Below the pieces are notes generated by a model. It saw only the letters and a list, made by a program, of their open reading frames with translations. It did not search any database and was not told where the DNA came from. From NCBI GenBank assembly GCA_026224825.1, contig JAMFRO010000018.1, positions 1 through 64,000 on the forward strand: a stretch of DNA of 64,000 nt, written 5' to 3'. Made by a program: the position numbers and the translations under genes. This DNA is from a bacterium. GTDB taxonomy: Bacteria; Pseudomonadota; Alphaproteobacteria; Acetobacterales; Acetobacteraceae. How positions within the stretch are numbered: position 1 is the first letter of the stretch; the number at the start of each line of letters is the position of its first letter. This document shows, one piece after another, positions 31,521 to 41,800 of this stretch.

Positions 31521-31806
31521 CAAGTCAAGTCGAACGAATCTGCCTATAAATCCGCGCTAATCGCGATTTGCGCAGGGCGTGGTGCGCAGCGAATGCTAAC
31601 GAGGAAGGCAGGGCGGATGATGTGAGATGTGGGATACCGCTGAGCGTGCCAAGGGCAGGCTTCGCTGTCCGGCCGATGGACGCCTGTTTCAGAGTTTGCA
31701 GCACCAGAGTTTGAAGTGTGGGCTTCAAGTTTCCCCCAGCTTCTTTCAGCGATCAGGAATGTGTGACGCTTTACAGAAAGCCCATTGCCTTCCTGGTTAA
31801 GCCCGC
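31521..31806. other. Intergenic, no supported gene
   Basis: Contains a 67-codon minus-strand open frame (31525-31728) with low plausibility as a protein: no ribosome binding site and an unstructured basic/Ala composition. The stretch could be a dispersed intergenic repeat, but only one copy is present in this window. Confidence 0.35.
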
Positions 31807-32967
31807 TCAGCGTGGTGGCGGGACGCTCCCGCCATTCTGCGCCGGCCGGCTTGCGAATGGATTAATCTCATTGCCGACCGAACCGAGGAAGTGACCTACG
31901 GCCTCCAGTGTGCCTCGCGGAGATACGACCAGTGAGAAAAGCGACGGGCCGGACGAATTATAGAAGAGCTTGCCTTCCGCCAGATAGATGCTGGTGCCCA
32001 CCGCCACATACACCGGGCCGCCGACAGTATAGACATAGGACTGGATCAGCATTTTTTTGACGGACGGTCCAAAATATGCCTGCGGATCGCTATAAAGTAA
32101 GTCCGGCGCGATGGATGTGACATCAAGCTCCGTGCCGAACAACGTGCCGGTTGCAGTGACAGCTTCGCCGTTCCGCAAAGACCGGGAGATGAGTGGCGTG
32201 TGTAGCTTCACCCCACCGATCCAGAAGCCGTCTTTCTTTTTGACGATACTGCCATGAACGGTAACGATGCCTGGAGCCTGCGGATCGATACGTGTGGCCA
32301 CAATCGCACCGGCATGATCGCGAAACCCGCTCACGGCAATCCAGTCACCAAGGGCTAGGCTTCGCATACCGCGCGTGTCCGAGCGCAGAACGACAGTCTG
32401 GCCGGCAACTGTCAGTGTATTTGCACCCAGGGCGCTGATGGGGCCTGAGACCTCGTGGCGAATTGAAACCACATCCGCCCGCAATCCGTCCTTCGACGCC
32501 GCGTCAGGGCCGGCCGTTATGGCGGCAATTTGCCCCACGCGCAGAGCCGCCGGTGGTTCGGCCTGACCGTCGATATTGATCGCGGTTGCCGGATCATAGG
32601 CCACCTCGATGCCATTCAGGCAGACCGATGCAAAGCCGGTGATCTCACCGACAATGCCGGTATTGCCCGCAGCCGCCTTTGCGCCCAAGGGCGCCCCGCC
32701 AGTGCCGCCAATACCGCGGTCCTGCCCCGGGGGGGATGCTGGCGGCGTGCCCATTGCGGGGATTGCGGCGTTGAAGGCCGGCATGCCGGTACCGCCAATG
32801 CCGCGCTCCGCCAAAATTGGCCCGTCATCCGGCCCAACACGGCAGATGTTAGGCATGGCGGCCATCGCCAGCGCGGAGGCCGGCGCTGAGGGCGGAGGGG
32901 GAGGGGCGTTGTGCCCAGATCCACAAGCGGTACAGGCGAGCAAAAACAAAAGGGCGATCCAGCGCAT
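31807..32967 (-). CDS. DUF5666-containing lipoprotein
   Basis: 386 residues. The ATG at 32967 shares its A with the TGA of the upstream gene (TGATG). Lipoprotein signal MRWIALLFLLAC with Cys12, then a Pro/Ala linker and two RGIGGTG repeats (ERGIGGTGMPAFN and DRGIGGTGGAPLG). From about residue 105 come repeated small OB-like beta units of the DUF5666 type (GNTGIVGEITGFASVCLNGIEVAYDPATAI, GPISALGANTLTVAGQTVVL, VTVHGSIVKKKDGFWIGGVKLH). Probably anchored in the outer membrane facing the periplasm. Coupled to a DUF6502 gene. Function unknown. Confidence 0.78.
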   Translation of the reverse strand: MRWIALLFLLACTACGSGHNAPPPPPSAPASALAMAAMPNICRVGPDDGPILAERGIGGTGMPAFNAAIPAMGTPPASPPGQDRGIGGTGGAPLGAKAAAGNTGIVGEITGFASVCLNGIEVAYDPATAINIDGQAEPPAALRVGQIAAITAGPDAASKDGLRADVVSIRHEVSGPISALGANTLTVAGQTVVLRSDTRGMRSLALGDWIAVSGFRDHAGAIVATRIDPQAPGIVTVHGSIVKKKDGFWIGGVKLHTPLISRSLRNGEAVTATGTLFGTELDVTSIAPDLLYSDPQAYFGPSVKKMLIQSYVYTVGGPVYVAVGTSIYLAEGKLFYNSSGPSLFSLVVSPRGTLEAVGHFLGSVGNEINPFASRPAQNGGSVPPPR

Positions 32968-33812
32968 CACTTATCCTCTTCCTGGGCCGCGGCTTCGTCT
33001 TCAGTATAGACATAAATTCCGAAATTGACCCGGCGCGTATCTGTCGCCTGTGGGATCTGACTGTCCGTGGTTTCGAGCAGGCTGATGGCCGTGCGGTTGA
33101 CCTCCAGCAGCGCCTGCGTCGCGGTGGCCTGAGCAATCGCCAGCAGCCGCGCCGCCGCCTCTGGCGTCAGCCGGTCGTAATGCACGGTACTATCGAGGAA
33201 TTTTGGTCCATCGCTGGCCGTGACATTGGCGACTGCCGCCGCGATATGGTCGTGCAGGTTCCGTCCGAAGAAAAACAACTGTTCGGAACTACCGGAACGA
33301 GGAATAAAGGCCGCCTGATTCAGCCGGACCAGATCGCCGGGTTCCAAAAGGACAATGCCCTGCGCAAGAAAATCATCAAGCACAGCACGCGGCCGGATAT
33401 CGGTCGTGACCGATTCCACGAGATCCTCGAAGGACGGGCCAGCCGTCTCGGACCTGAGCCGAGGCAGCACCAGCGGATCGCCCTTTGCGTCGGAAAACCG
33501 CTTTGTCCCCAGCCAGCCACTGATGATCTGGCCGCTGATCGACACCGCTGCGGGAATGGTCTCGTCGGTCGACGCTTCCAGCCGCTGTCTTCGGATTTCC
33601 TTGCGGTGCACACCTGTCAGCAGGCTTATCCTGCTATCGGTTCGCGATGCGGTGTCATTCAACAGGTCGAGGGTTGCAACTTCCACAAACAGCCCGCGCA
33701 AGAGGTCTGCCATGATGGGGAATGTCACCCCGCTAAGGATCGCCAACCGGACGAGCGGCCGCAGCAGACGCCGCAACGGCTGCAGGAGCATCTGCGGTTG
33801 AGGCGGTGTCAT
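32967..33812 (-). CDS. DUF6502 family protein
   Basis: 281 residues. Features that match the DUF6502 family as I recall it: N-terminal helical RRLLRPLVRLAILSGVTFPIMADLLRGLFVEVA, the RISLLTGVHRKEIRR helix-turn-helix-like segment near residue 65, ISGWLGTKRF, and FLDSTVHYDRLTPEAAARL. The middle segment resembles a winged helix, so a DNA-binding or membrane-associated regulatory role is possible but unproven. First gene of a pair with the DUF5666 lipoprotein. A palindrome is centred 68 bp before its start. Confidence 0.75.
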   Translation of the reverse strand: MTPPQPQMLLQPLRRLLRPLVRLAILSGVTFPIMADLLRGLFVEVATLDLLNDTASRTDSRISLLTGVHRKEIRRQRLEASTDETIPAAVSISGQIISGWLGTKRFSDAKGDPLVLPRLRSETAGPSFEDLVESVTTDIRPRAVLDDFLAQGIVLLEPGDLVRLNQAAFIPRSGSSEQLFFFGRNLHDHIAAAVANVTASDGPKFLDSTVHYDRLTPEAAARLLAIAQATATQALLEVNRTAISLLETTDSQIPQATDTRRVNFGIYVYTEDEAAAQEEDK

Positions 33813-34166
33813 AGTGCCTGCTGCGGGCAGAAAAATGTCTTACGCAAAGCGTTTCTCTTCAGACATGGCGTATGGGAAAATTTCCCACACATGCGGTGCG
33901 TTGTCAATGATGCCCTACAGCACTGCCAGACATTTGAGACGCAGGATCAAATGATGAGACGCTGAGGCCTATCGGCGGCCTACAGCACAATGTATTGAGC
34001 ATGGAGAATTCGTGACAAAGTTGGACCGGTGCATTCCGGGCAGGGGATTGCATGGCTTTGGTCACATGTTCGCCGCAACCGTGATGTCCGGTCATACGAT
34101 CTGCCGGCCGCCGGGGGTATGGCCTCAGCTTTGCCGGGCAGAGCGCGCTGGTGCCGGGCGCTGCGC
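33813..34166. other. Divergent intergenic region with operator
   Basis: 354 bp between the DUF6502 gene (-) and the sulfotransferase gene (+). It contains the second TGGGAA palindrome. An in-frame extension of the sulfotransferase to 34029 exists but has no family content. Confidence 0.4.
33873..33887. promoter_or_regulatory. Palindrome, copy 2 (TGGGAAAATTTCCCA core)
   Basis: TGGGAAA-A-TTTCCCA, 7-bp perfect arms, centred 68 bp upstream of the DUF6502 start. One base different from the core at 31503-31517. Position is that of a promoter operator; it also lies in the divergent region ahead of the sulfotransferase. Confidence 0.5.
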
Positions 34167-35885
34167 ATGAGTGCGGAATCCTCAACCCAGGCCGGTTTTG
34201 AATCATTCCTGCGCGCCTGCGCCGCGCATCGCCAGGCGGGGGATTTGCAGGGTGCTCTGCGCGCGGCAAGCTCAGCCTGCCACGCCGCCCCCGCGCGCCC
34301 CGAGCCGCATTATGCCTATGGCGAAATATGGCTCGCTTTGGGCGATTTTCCCCGCGCCGAGCAGGCGTTTGCCGCCGCCATTAAACTTGCCCCCGGCAAC
34401 CCCGAACCCTGGGTGAATTACGGCATCGCCCGCTACAAGCAGGACGCGCTGGAGGACGCCAAGATCGCCATGCGCGCGGCGCTGCGCTGCGCACCGGAAC
34501 ATGAGGTAGCCGCCGGCAACCTCGCTGCGTTCATGCGCATCTCCGGCGAGGGCGAACAGGCCGAACCGCTGCTGCGCCAGGCGCTGGCGCGCAGGCCGGA
34601 TGATTTTGGCGCGCGCCTAAACCTCGCCGTGGAGCTATTGGAGCAGGATCGCTGCGCCGAGGCGCTGGCGCTGCTGGACGAAGCAGCGCCCGTTCAGCCG
34701 GACGCATTGCGGCATTGGCGGCTGCAGCGGTCGCTGGCCCTGTTGCGGCTGGGGCAGTTGCAGGAGGCCGAGGCCGAGTTGGCCGGGCTGGATGACGCGC
34801 CGCCGGAAATCCGCCCGCTGCTGCTGTGGCGCAGGCTGCTTCTGGCCATGGCGCGCGGGGAGCAGGCCAAGGGCCGGGAATTGGCCGGGGAGATGGCGCA
34901 GGCCTGCGAAACCATGGGCCCGCATTCCGTGCCCGAGCACAGGCTGATGGCGCATTACGACCTCGCCTCGTTTTTCGCCCGTGAGGGGGATAGCGCCAGC
35001 GCCATGGCGCAATGGCGCGCTGGCCACGCGCTCCTGGCCCGCATGCAGAATTTTGCGCGCCCGGCCTACCTGGCCTTTATCGATGCCAGCATCGAAGCTT
35101 TTTCCCCGGCCCGCATGGCCACGGGCGCGCGGGCCCGGAATGACGATGCCGCGCCGGTTTTCATTATCGGCATGCCGCGCTCGGGCACCACTTTATGCGA
35201 GCAGATACTAGCCGCCCACGGCCAGGTGTTTGGTGCCGGCGAACGCGCGGCGCTGTCGCAGGTGTGCCATGGGCTGGGTGGCGCCCCGGCGCGCATCGCG
35301 GCACTGGATGGCCCGGCGCTGGACGCGGTCGCGGCACCCTATCTCGCCGCGTTGCATGATTTGGCCCCGGCGGCCGCGCGCATCGTCGACAAGATGCCCG
35401 GTAATACGCTGTTCCTGGGGCTTGCCGCGCTGATATTGCCGGGCGCCAAATTCATCCATTGCGTGCGCGATCCGCGCGATATCGGCTTCTCGATTTTCAC
35501 CTACCGCTTCTACGGCGCGCATCCTTACGCGCATGATCTGGCCGATCTTGGCTGGACCATCGCCCAGCAGGAGCGGCTGATGGCGCATTGGCAGGCGGTG
35601 CTGCCGGGGCGCATTCTCACTGTAAAACTCTCGGACTGGGTGGAGGATTTTGCGTCCACTTTGGCCCGCGTGCTGGCGCATCTGGGTCTGCCGCCGGACG
35701 AGGCCTGCGCGCGCTTCCATGAGTCCACCGCAACTGTGCGCACCGTCAGCCGCCACCAGGTGCGCCAGCCCATCAACGCCAGAGGCATCGGCCGTTGGCG
35801 TGCCTACAAGGCCGAACTTCAGCCACTGATTGCCGAACTTGAAACCGCCGGGCTGCTCGCCGCCTGGCCAGAGGATCCGTCATGA
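34167..35885 (+). CDS. TPR-repeat sulfotransferase
   Basis: 572 residues from ATG 34167. Residues ~15-260 are tetratricopeptide-type helical repeats (RPEPHYAYGEIWLALGDFPRAEQAF, PEPWVNYGIARYKQDALEDAKIAM, DFGARLNLAVELLEQDRCAEAL). Residues ~330-570 are a PAPS-dependent sulfotransferase: 5'-phosphosulfate loop FIIGMPRSGTT at 332-342, the 3'-phosphate segment KFIHCVRDPRDIGFSIF, and RTVSRHQVRQPI near the end. No signal peptide. Its stop overlaps the start of the giant Hint protein gene (ATGA). TPR sulfotransferases in bacteria sulfate proteins, glycans or small molecules; the coupled giant protein is a plausible substrate, but that is inference. Confidence 0.88.
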   Translation: MSAESSTQAGFESFLRACAAHRQAGDLQGALRAASSACHAAPARPEPHYAYGEIWLALGDFPRAEQAFAAAIKLAPGNPEPWVNYGIARYKQDALEDAKIAMRAALRCAPEHEVAAGNLAAFMRISGEGEQAEPLLRQALARRPDDFGARLNLAVELLEQDRCAEALALLDEAAPVQPDALRHWRLQRSLALLRLGQLQEAEAELAGLDDAPPEIRPLLLWRRLLLAMARGEQAKGRELAGEMAQACETMGPHSVPEHRLMAHYDLASFFAREGDSASAMAQWRAGHALLARMQNFARPAYLAFIDASIEAFSPARMATGARARNDDAAPVFIIGMPRSGTTLCEQILAAHGQVFGAGERAALSQVCHGLGGAPARIAALDGPALDAVAAPYLAALHDLAPAAARIVDKMPGNTLFLGLAALILPGAKFIHCVRDPRDIGFSIFTYRFYGAHPYAHDLADLGWTIAQQERLMAHWQAVLPGRILTVKLSDWVEDFASTLARVLAHLGLPPDEACARFHESTATVRTVSRHQVRQPINARGIGRWRAYKAELQPLIAELETAGLLAAWPEDPS

Positions 35886-38800
35886 CCATCATCACCGTCG
35901 CCAGCATCGCCGATCTCGATTCCGCCATTGCCGCCGCCAACAGCCTGGCCAGCGGCGCGGAAACCATCGCGCTGGCTGGGGACATAGCCATGGACGGCAC
36001 CGCACTCACCGCCATCGAGCTGGCAGCGGGTGTGTCGCTGACCATTCTGGGCAACGGCCACACGCTGGATGGCGGCGGCACCGAGCAGGGCTTGTTCGTT
36101 TATGCCGGAACCGTGGCGGTGGATGACCTCACCATCGCCGATGCCCTTGCCCAGGGCGGCGACGCCTCCGGACAGTCGGGAAGTAATTATAATGGCGGCG
36201 GTGGCGGTGGCGGTTTGGGCGCTGGCGGCGGGCTGTTTGTGGGCAGTGGGGCAGCCGTGGTGCTGGAGAATGTCGCGTTCCAGGATGACGGCGCCAGCGG
36301 TGGCAACGGTTCGGCCGGGTTCAGCGGCGCCGGTGCCGGCGCGGATGCGGGGGAGCCCTCGCTGGGCGCGCTCGGGGCAGGTGGGGGCGCCGGCAGCTAT
36401 AATAGCGATGGCGGCGGTGGCGTGGGCGGCGGCGTTACGGGCGGGCTCGGCGGCGGCGGCGGCGGCGCGGGGTCAGCCCAGGGCATTTTCCCCATTCCCG
36501 GCGCCGGCGGCGGTGGGGCTGCGGCGGGTGGCGATATTTTTGTCCAGCAGGGCGGGCAGCTCATCATTCTGGGCGGCAGCCTGAGTGCGGGCACAGTGGT
36601 TGCGGGCGCCGGCACGTTCGAGCAGGGCGGTAATTTCAGCGGTGCGGCTTCCGGCGCAGGCGTTGCCTTTGCCGATGGTGTTTTCATCGGCGCGGGCGAC
36701 ACCATTGCCCTGGCCGCCGCAAGCGGCAACACGTTGATCGTGGCGGGCGCCATCGCCGATGCGAGCGCGCTTGGCGGGGCCACGGGCAGCGTAACGATAG
36801 GCGATGCGGCGGGTGATGACGGGATTGTGCTGTTTGCCGCAGACAATGCCTATGCCGGTGGCACGGATATCGAGAGCGGTACGCTGCAACTGGGTGAGGG
36901 TGGCGCGACCGGCTGGCTGGAGGGGAATGTAAGCCTGGCGTCCGGCACTGTGCTGGTGCTGGACAATGCCGGGGCGAACACGCTTGCCGGCATAATCGCC
37001 GGCGGCGGCGCGTTGGTGCAGGAAACCGGCAGCGTGACGCTGCTGGGGCAGGATTCATTCGGCGGCGGAATCCTCGTTTCAGGTGGCGTGCTGGAACTGG
37101 GCAATGGTGTGCTGCAAGGCGACGTCACTTTGGCAGGCGGCAACCTCGCCTTCGGCCAGAGCGGCGCCGCCACATTTGGCGGCACGATTTCCGGTAGCGG
37201 CATGCTGCTGCAGGAGGGCAGCGGCGTCATCTCGCTCACCGCCGCCAATGATTTTTCCGGCACCGTTTCAATTTCCGCCGGCACGCTGGCGTTGGAGAAC
37301 AATGCGGCGGCGGGCAGCGCCACCATCGCCTTCGGCGCGGCGCCCGGGGTGCTGCAGATTGGCGTGGGCGACGTTCCGGCCAACGAGATCACCGGCTTCG
37401 TGCCGCGGGATACGATCGATCTGCAGGGGTTTTCCGCCACCGGCGTTACGCTGTTGGCGGGTAATGAGCTGCTGGTCGAGAGTGCCGGTGGAAACGTCAC
37501 GCTGGCGCTCGACCCGGCGCAGGATTTTAGCGCCACCAGCTTCAATCTTTCCGCCGATGGCGCAGGCGGCACGGATATCTCGCCGGTCTTCACCAGCTAC
37601 AACGTCTCCACCGAGGCGGAGCTGAATGCAGCACTTATTTTGATCGCCCAGACCGGCGGCAAGTTGGCGGCGGGCAGCACCATCAGCCTGAACATCGCTG
37701 CCGGCGCCACCATCGCCCTCACCAGTGCGTTGGAAGCCATCTATGTCCCGCAAGGGGTGAGTCTGGTCATCAATGGCGGCAATGCCGTGCTGGATGGCGA
37801 AGGGGTGGAGCGCGGCCTGTTCGTCTATTCCGGAAATGTGTCGATCAACGATCTCACCATCGCCGATACACGCGCGTTGGGTGGCTATGGCGGCATGGGC
37901 GTGAGTGCCAATAGTAGCGGAACAACGGTTTTGCTGCCGGTTGCCGTTCCCGGCATGCCCACAACGGGTGGCGTATCCTATTTCATGGTCACGGCGGGCG
38001 GCGGCGGCGGCGGCGGTGCCGGGCTGGGGGGCGGGCTGTTCGTGGCCGGCAGCGGCAAGGGTGGCGCCGCAGCGGCCAATGTGACGTTGGAAAATGTGGC
38101 GTTCCAGAACAATAGTGCCACCGGCGGCGATGGTGCCATCTACCGTTTATCGCAGAGCTACCCGAAATTCTCTGGCGGCGGCGGAATGGGCGGCAATGGC
38201 GGCTATGGCGGCGGTGGCATCGGCAACGCCACGGCGGGCGCGGGCGGCGGCTTTCCTGGCGCCGGCGCGGGTGCTGCCGGCATCATCCCCGGCCTGCCGG
38301 GCAGTACCGGGGCGGGCGGCGGATCGTCGTTCGATTTGTCGAACGGTGATGGTCAGGGCTATGGCGGCGGGGCTGGTGCCAGCGGCCATACGGGCGGGTT
38401 CGGCGGCGGCGGCGGCGCTGGGGTTCTCTATGGGGCGGGAAACTCAACGGGTAAAGGCGGCAATGGCGGGTTCGGCGGCGGCGGTGGCGGCGGCTATAGC
38501 GGCGGCAATGGCGGGTTCGGCGGCGGTGGCGGCTATGGTTATGGCAGTAAGGAAGGCCAGGGCGGCTTCGGCGCGGGGAATGCCGTAAAGGCGGCAAGCG
38601 GCGTTGCTGCCGGCGGCGGCGGCGGGCTTGGTGCGGGCGGCGATATTTTCGTCCAGCAGGGGGCCAGCCTCACCATCATCGGCGGTACGCTGGGCGCAGG
38701 CCAGGCCACGGGCGGGCTGGGTGCCGGGGGGTGGGCAGCCAATAATGGTGAGGGGCTGGGCGGCGCCATCTTCCTGCAAGGCAACCAGATCATCGCCATT

Positions 38801-41800
38801 GCGGCGCCCGATGCGCAGACACTCACCATCGCGGCCGCGATTGCCGACCAATCCGGTTCCGGCGGCACCGGCAGCGAGGCCGGGGCAGGCGGCATCATCA
38901 TCAACGACACTTCCGGCGATGACGGCACCGTTATTTTCACGGCGGATAATTCCTATACCGGCGCCACGCAGATCGAGAGCGGCATTTTGCAGCTCGGCAT
39001 GGGCGGCACATCCGGCGGCATATTGGGCGATGCCGTCATCGCCACCGGGGCGGCGCTGATCTTCGACCTCACCGGCAGTCATGCCTATGCCGGCACGCTA
39101 TCCGGCGCGGGAAGGCTGGGGCTGGAAGGCGGGCTCAGCCTCACTTTGGCGGCGGATAGCGATTTTGCGGGCGGCATCAGCATCGATGCCAGCACGCTGG
39201 TGTTCGGTGCGGGCGGGAGCGTCGGCGGCGATATCACTTTGCACGATGGCGCCGTGCTGGCCGCCACGGGCAGCGGGCTGCTCAGCTTGGGTGGTGCCAT
39301 CACCGGCGACGGCGCGGTGACACAGGCAAGCGACGGCACGCTGACCCTGGCCGGCGCCAATGATTTTACCGGCGGTGTCACATTGCTCGCCGGCACGCTG
39401 GCGCTGGAAAACGCGCGCGCGGCGGGCACGGGCAGCATCCAGTTCGGCAGCGCGGCCGGGCTGGTGCTGCAAATCGGTGCCGGCGATGTGCCGGATAATG
39501 CGATCGCCGGGTTTCTGCCCGGTGCCACCATCGATTTGCAGGGTTTCACCGGCACCGGGGTGACGCTGATCGATGGCGATGTGCTGGAAATTGCCGGCGC
39601 ATCCGGCCCGGTGGATCTCACCCTCGCGGGCAGCCCCGCCGCCGCGGTTTTCGTGACAAGCAACGACGGTAATGGCGGCACGGATGTGTTCCAGATCGGC
39701 ACGGCCTACAGCGTCGCCACTGAAGCGCAGCTCAACACAATATTGCAGCTTTTCGACAATTATAGCGGACAGCTCCCAGCCGGCACGCAGGTCACCGTAG
39801 CACTTGCCAATGACATCAGCCTGAACACGGCACTGGAAAGCATCAGCCTGGCCGGCGGCATCAGTCTGCTGCTCGAAGGGGCGGGCCATACGCTGAACGG
39901 CGGCGGCAGTTTCGCCGGGCCGGATATCGAGGCCGGGGATGTCAGTTTTGCCAGTATTGCCGTCACCGGCACGGGTGTTGCGCTATCGCTCGCAAACGGT
40001 GCCACGCTGGCACTGGATGCCGCAACGATTGCCGGCAGCCTGGCGGGCACGGGCGCGCTGCTGATTGACGGCACGGACACGATCGCCGGCAGCGGCAATG
40101 TGATGGCCGGGGTGACCATATTCGCCGGGGCGACGCTGGATGTAACCGGCGGCGGCACGCTCAGCGGCGCGCTCTCCGGCGGCGGGCTGCTGCAAGGCGC
40201 GAATGAGGCGCTGACCTTGTCCGGTACGGGCGATTTCACCGGCGTTGTGGCGCTGCAAAATGGTACGCTGGCGCTGCAGAGCAGTGCCGCACTGGGCAGC
40301 GGTGTCATCAGCCTCGGCGGCAATGCAGTGCTGCAGATCGCGCCCGGTGCCGCGCCGGGCAATCTCATTACCGGGCTCGGTTCCAGCGATGTGATCGATC
40401 TGCAGAGCCTCTCGGTGACTGGCGCGGCGCTGGCGGGCAATGTGCTTGACCTCACCACGGCAAGCGACGGCATCATCGCTTTGAGTCTCGCCGCCGGCAC
40501 CGCGCTGTCGGGCCAGTTCAACATCACCCAGGATGGCCATGGCGGCAGCGATATCGCGCCGCTGCAGGTGGCGTTCAACGTAAGCGACGAGACGGCGCTG
40601 AATAACGCTCTCTCGTATATCGCTTTGGAGGCGCCGCTCTATGCCGCGGGCACGGCATTCACCATCGCGCTCGGCGGTGCCAGCATGGCGCTGACCGGCG
40701 CGCTGGAGGCGGTCAACCTGGCACAAGGTTATTCGCTGGTGCTCGATGGCGGCGGCGGCACGCTGAACGGAGAGGGCGCTGAGCGCGGGCTGTTCGTGTA
40801 TTCCGGTACGGTCACGGTCGAAAACCTGGTCCTGGCCGATATGCAGGCCGTGGGTGGTTCCGGCGGCTATTTCGGCGGTGGCGGCGGGGCCGGGCTGGGC
40901 GGCGGCCTGTTCGTGGCCGGCAGCAGCAATGGCGGTGCGGCACCCGGCGATGTGACGCTGGTGAATGTCGGCTTCCTCGGCGATGCCGCGCAGGGCGGTT
41001 CCGGGAGCCAGAGCCTGGCGCAGCTCGAAAATAAAATTGCCGCCAGTAAACTGCTGCGCGGCGGCTATGGCGGCGGCGGCGGCATGGGCGGCAACGGGGC
41101 GAATTTTGCCGGGCCAGGTAACATCACGGGCGGTGCGGGCGGTGGCGTGGTCCATATGAACATGGGTAATTACACGGCCGGACAAGGCATCATCCCTGGT
41201 ATAGGCCCGGCCTATTCCAGCGCCGGCTACGGTGGCGGCAGCGGCAACTACTACGGCGGCGGCGGCGGGGTGGGGGGAAACCCCTCCCCCTCCTCGGGCG
41301 GCGCTGGCGGGGCGGGCGGCTTCGGCGGCGGCGGCGGCGGTGGCAGCATGTATAGTAATAGTACCTATAACGGTGGAGCTGGCGGGGCCGGCGGCTTTGG
41401 CGGCGGCGGTGGCGGCGGCAGCGAAAGCGGCGGGGCGGGCGGTTTTGGCGGCGGCGGCGGCGGCTACCAATATGCCGGCGGCAAAGGCGTCGGCGCCGGC
41501 GGTTTTGGCGGCGGCAAAGGTGGTTTCACGATCGCCAGCCCCACATATGGCAGAGGCGTTGGCGGCGGCGGGCTTGGTGCGGGCGGCGATATTTTCGTGC
41601 AGCAAGGCGGCAGTCTCACCATCATCGGCGGCAGCCTCGCCAGCGGCACCGTTACCGGCGGGGCGGCCTATGGCCAGGCTCAATCCGGCAGCGCCTTCGG
41701 CAACGGCATGTTCCTGCAAGGCAATGAAGAGATCACGCTCGCCGCCACGCTCGGCCAGACCTTGACCATATCCGGCGTCATTGCCGACCAGACCGGCTCC

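Noticed and set aside
31525-31728. 67-codon minus-strand ORF
   Set aside because: No ribosome binding site or domain; probably non-coding or a dispersed intergenic element. No second copy in the window to prove a repeat.
36180-41600. CRISPR-like or satellite repeat array
   Set aside because: Repeats are in-frame Gly-rich coding modules of unequal length with no regular spacers.
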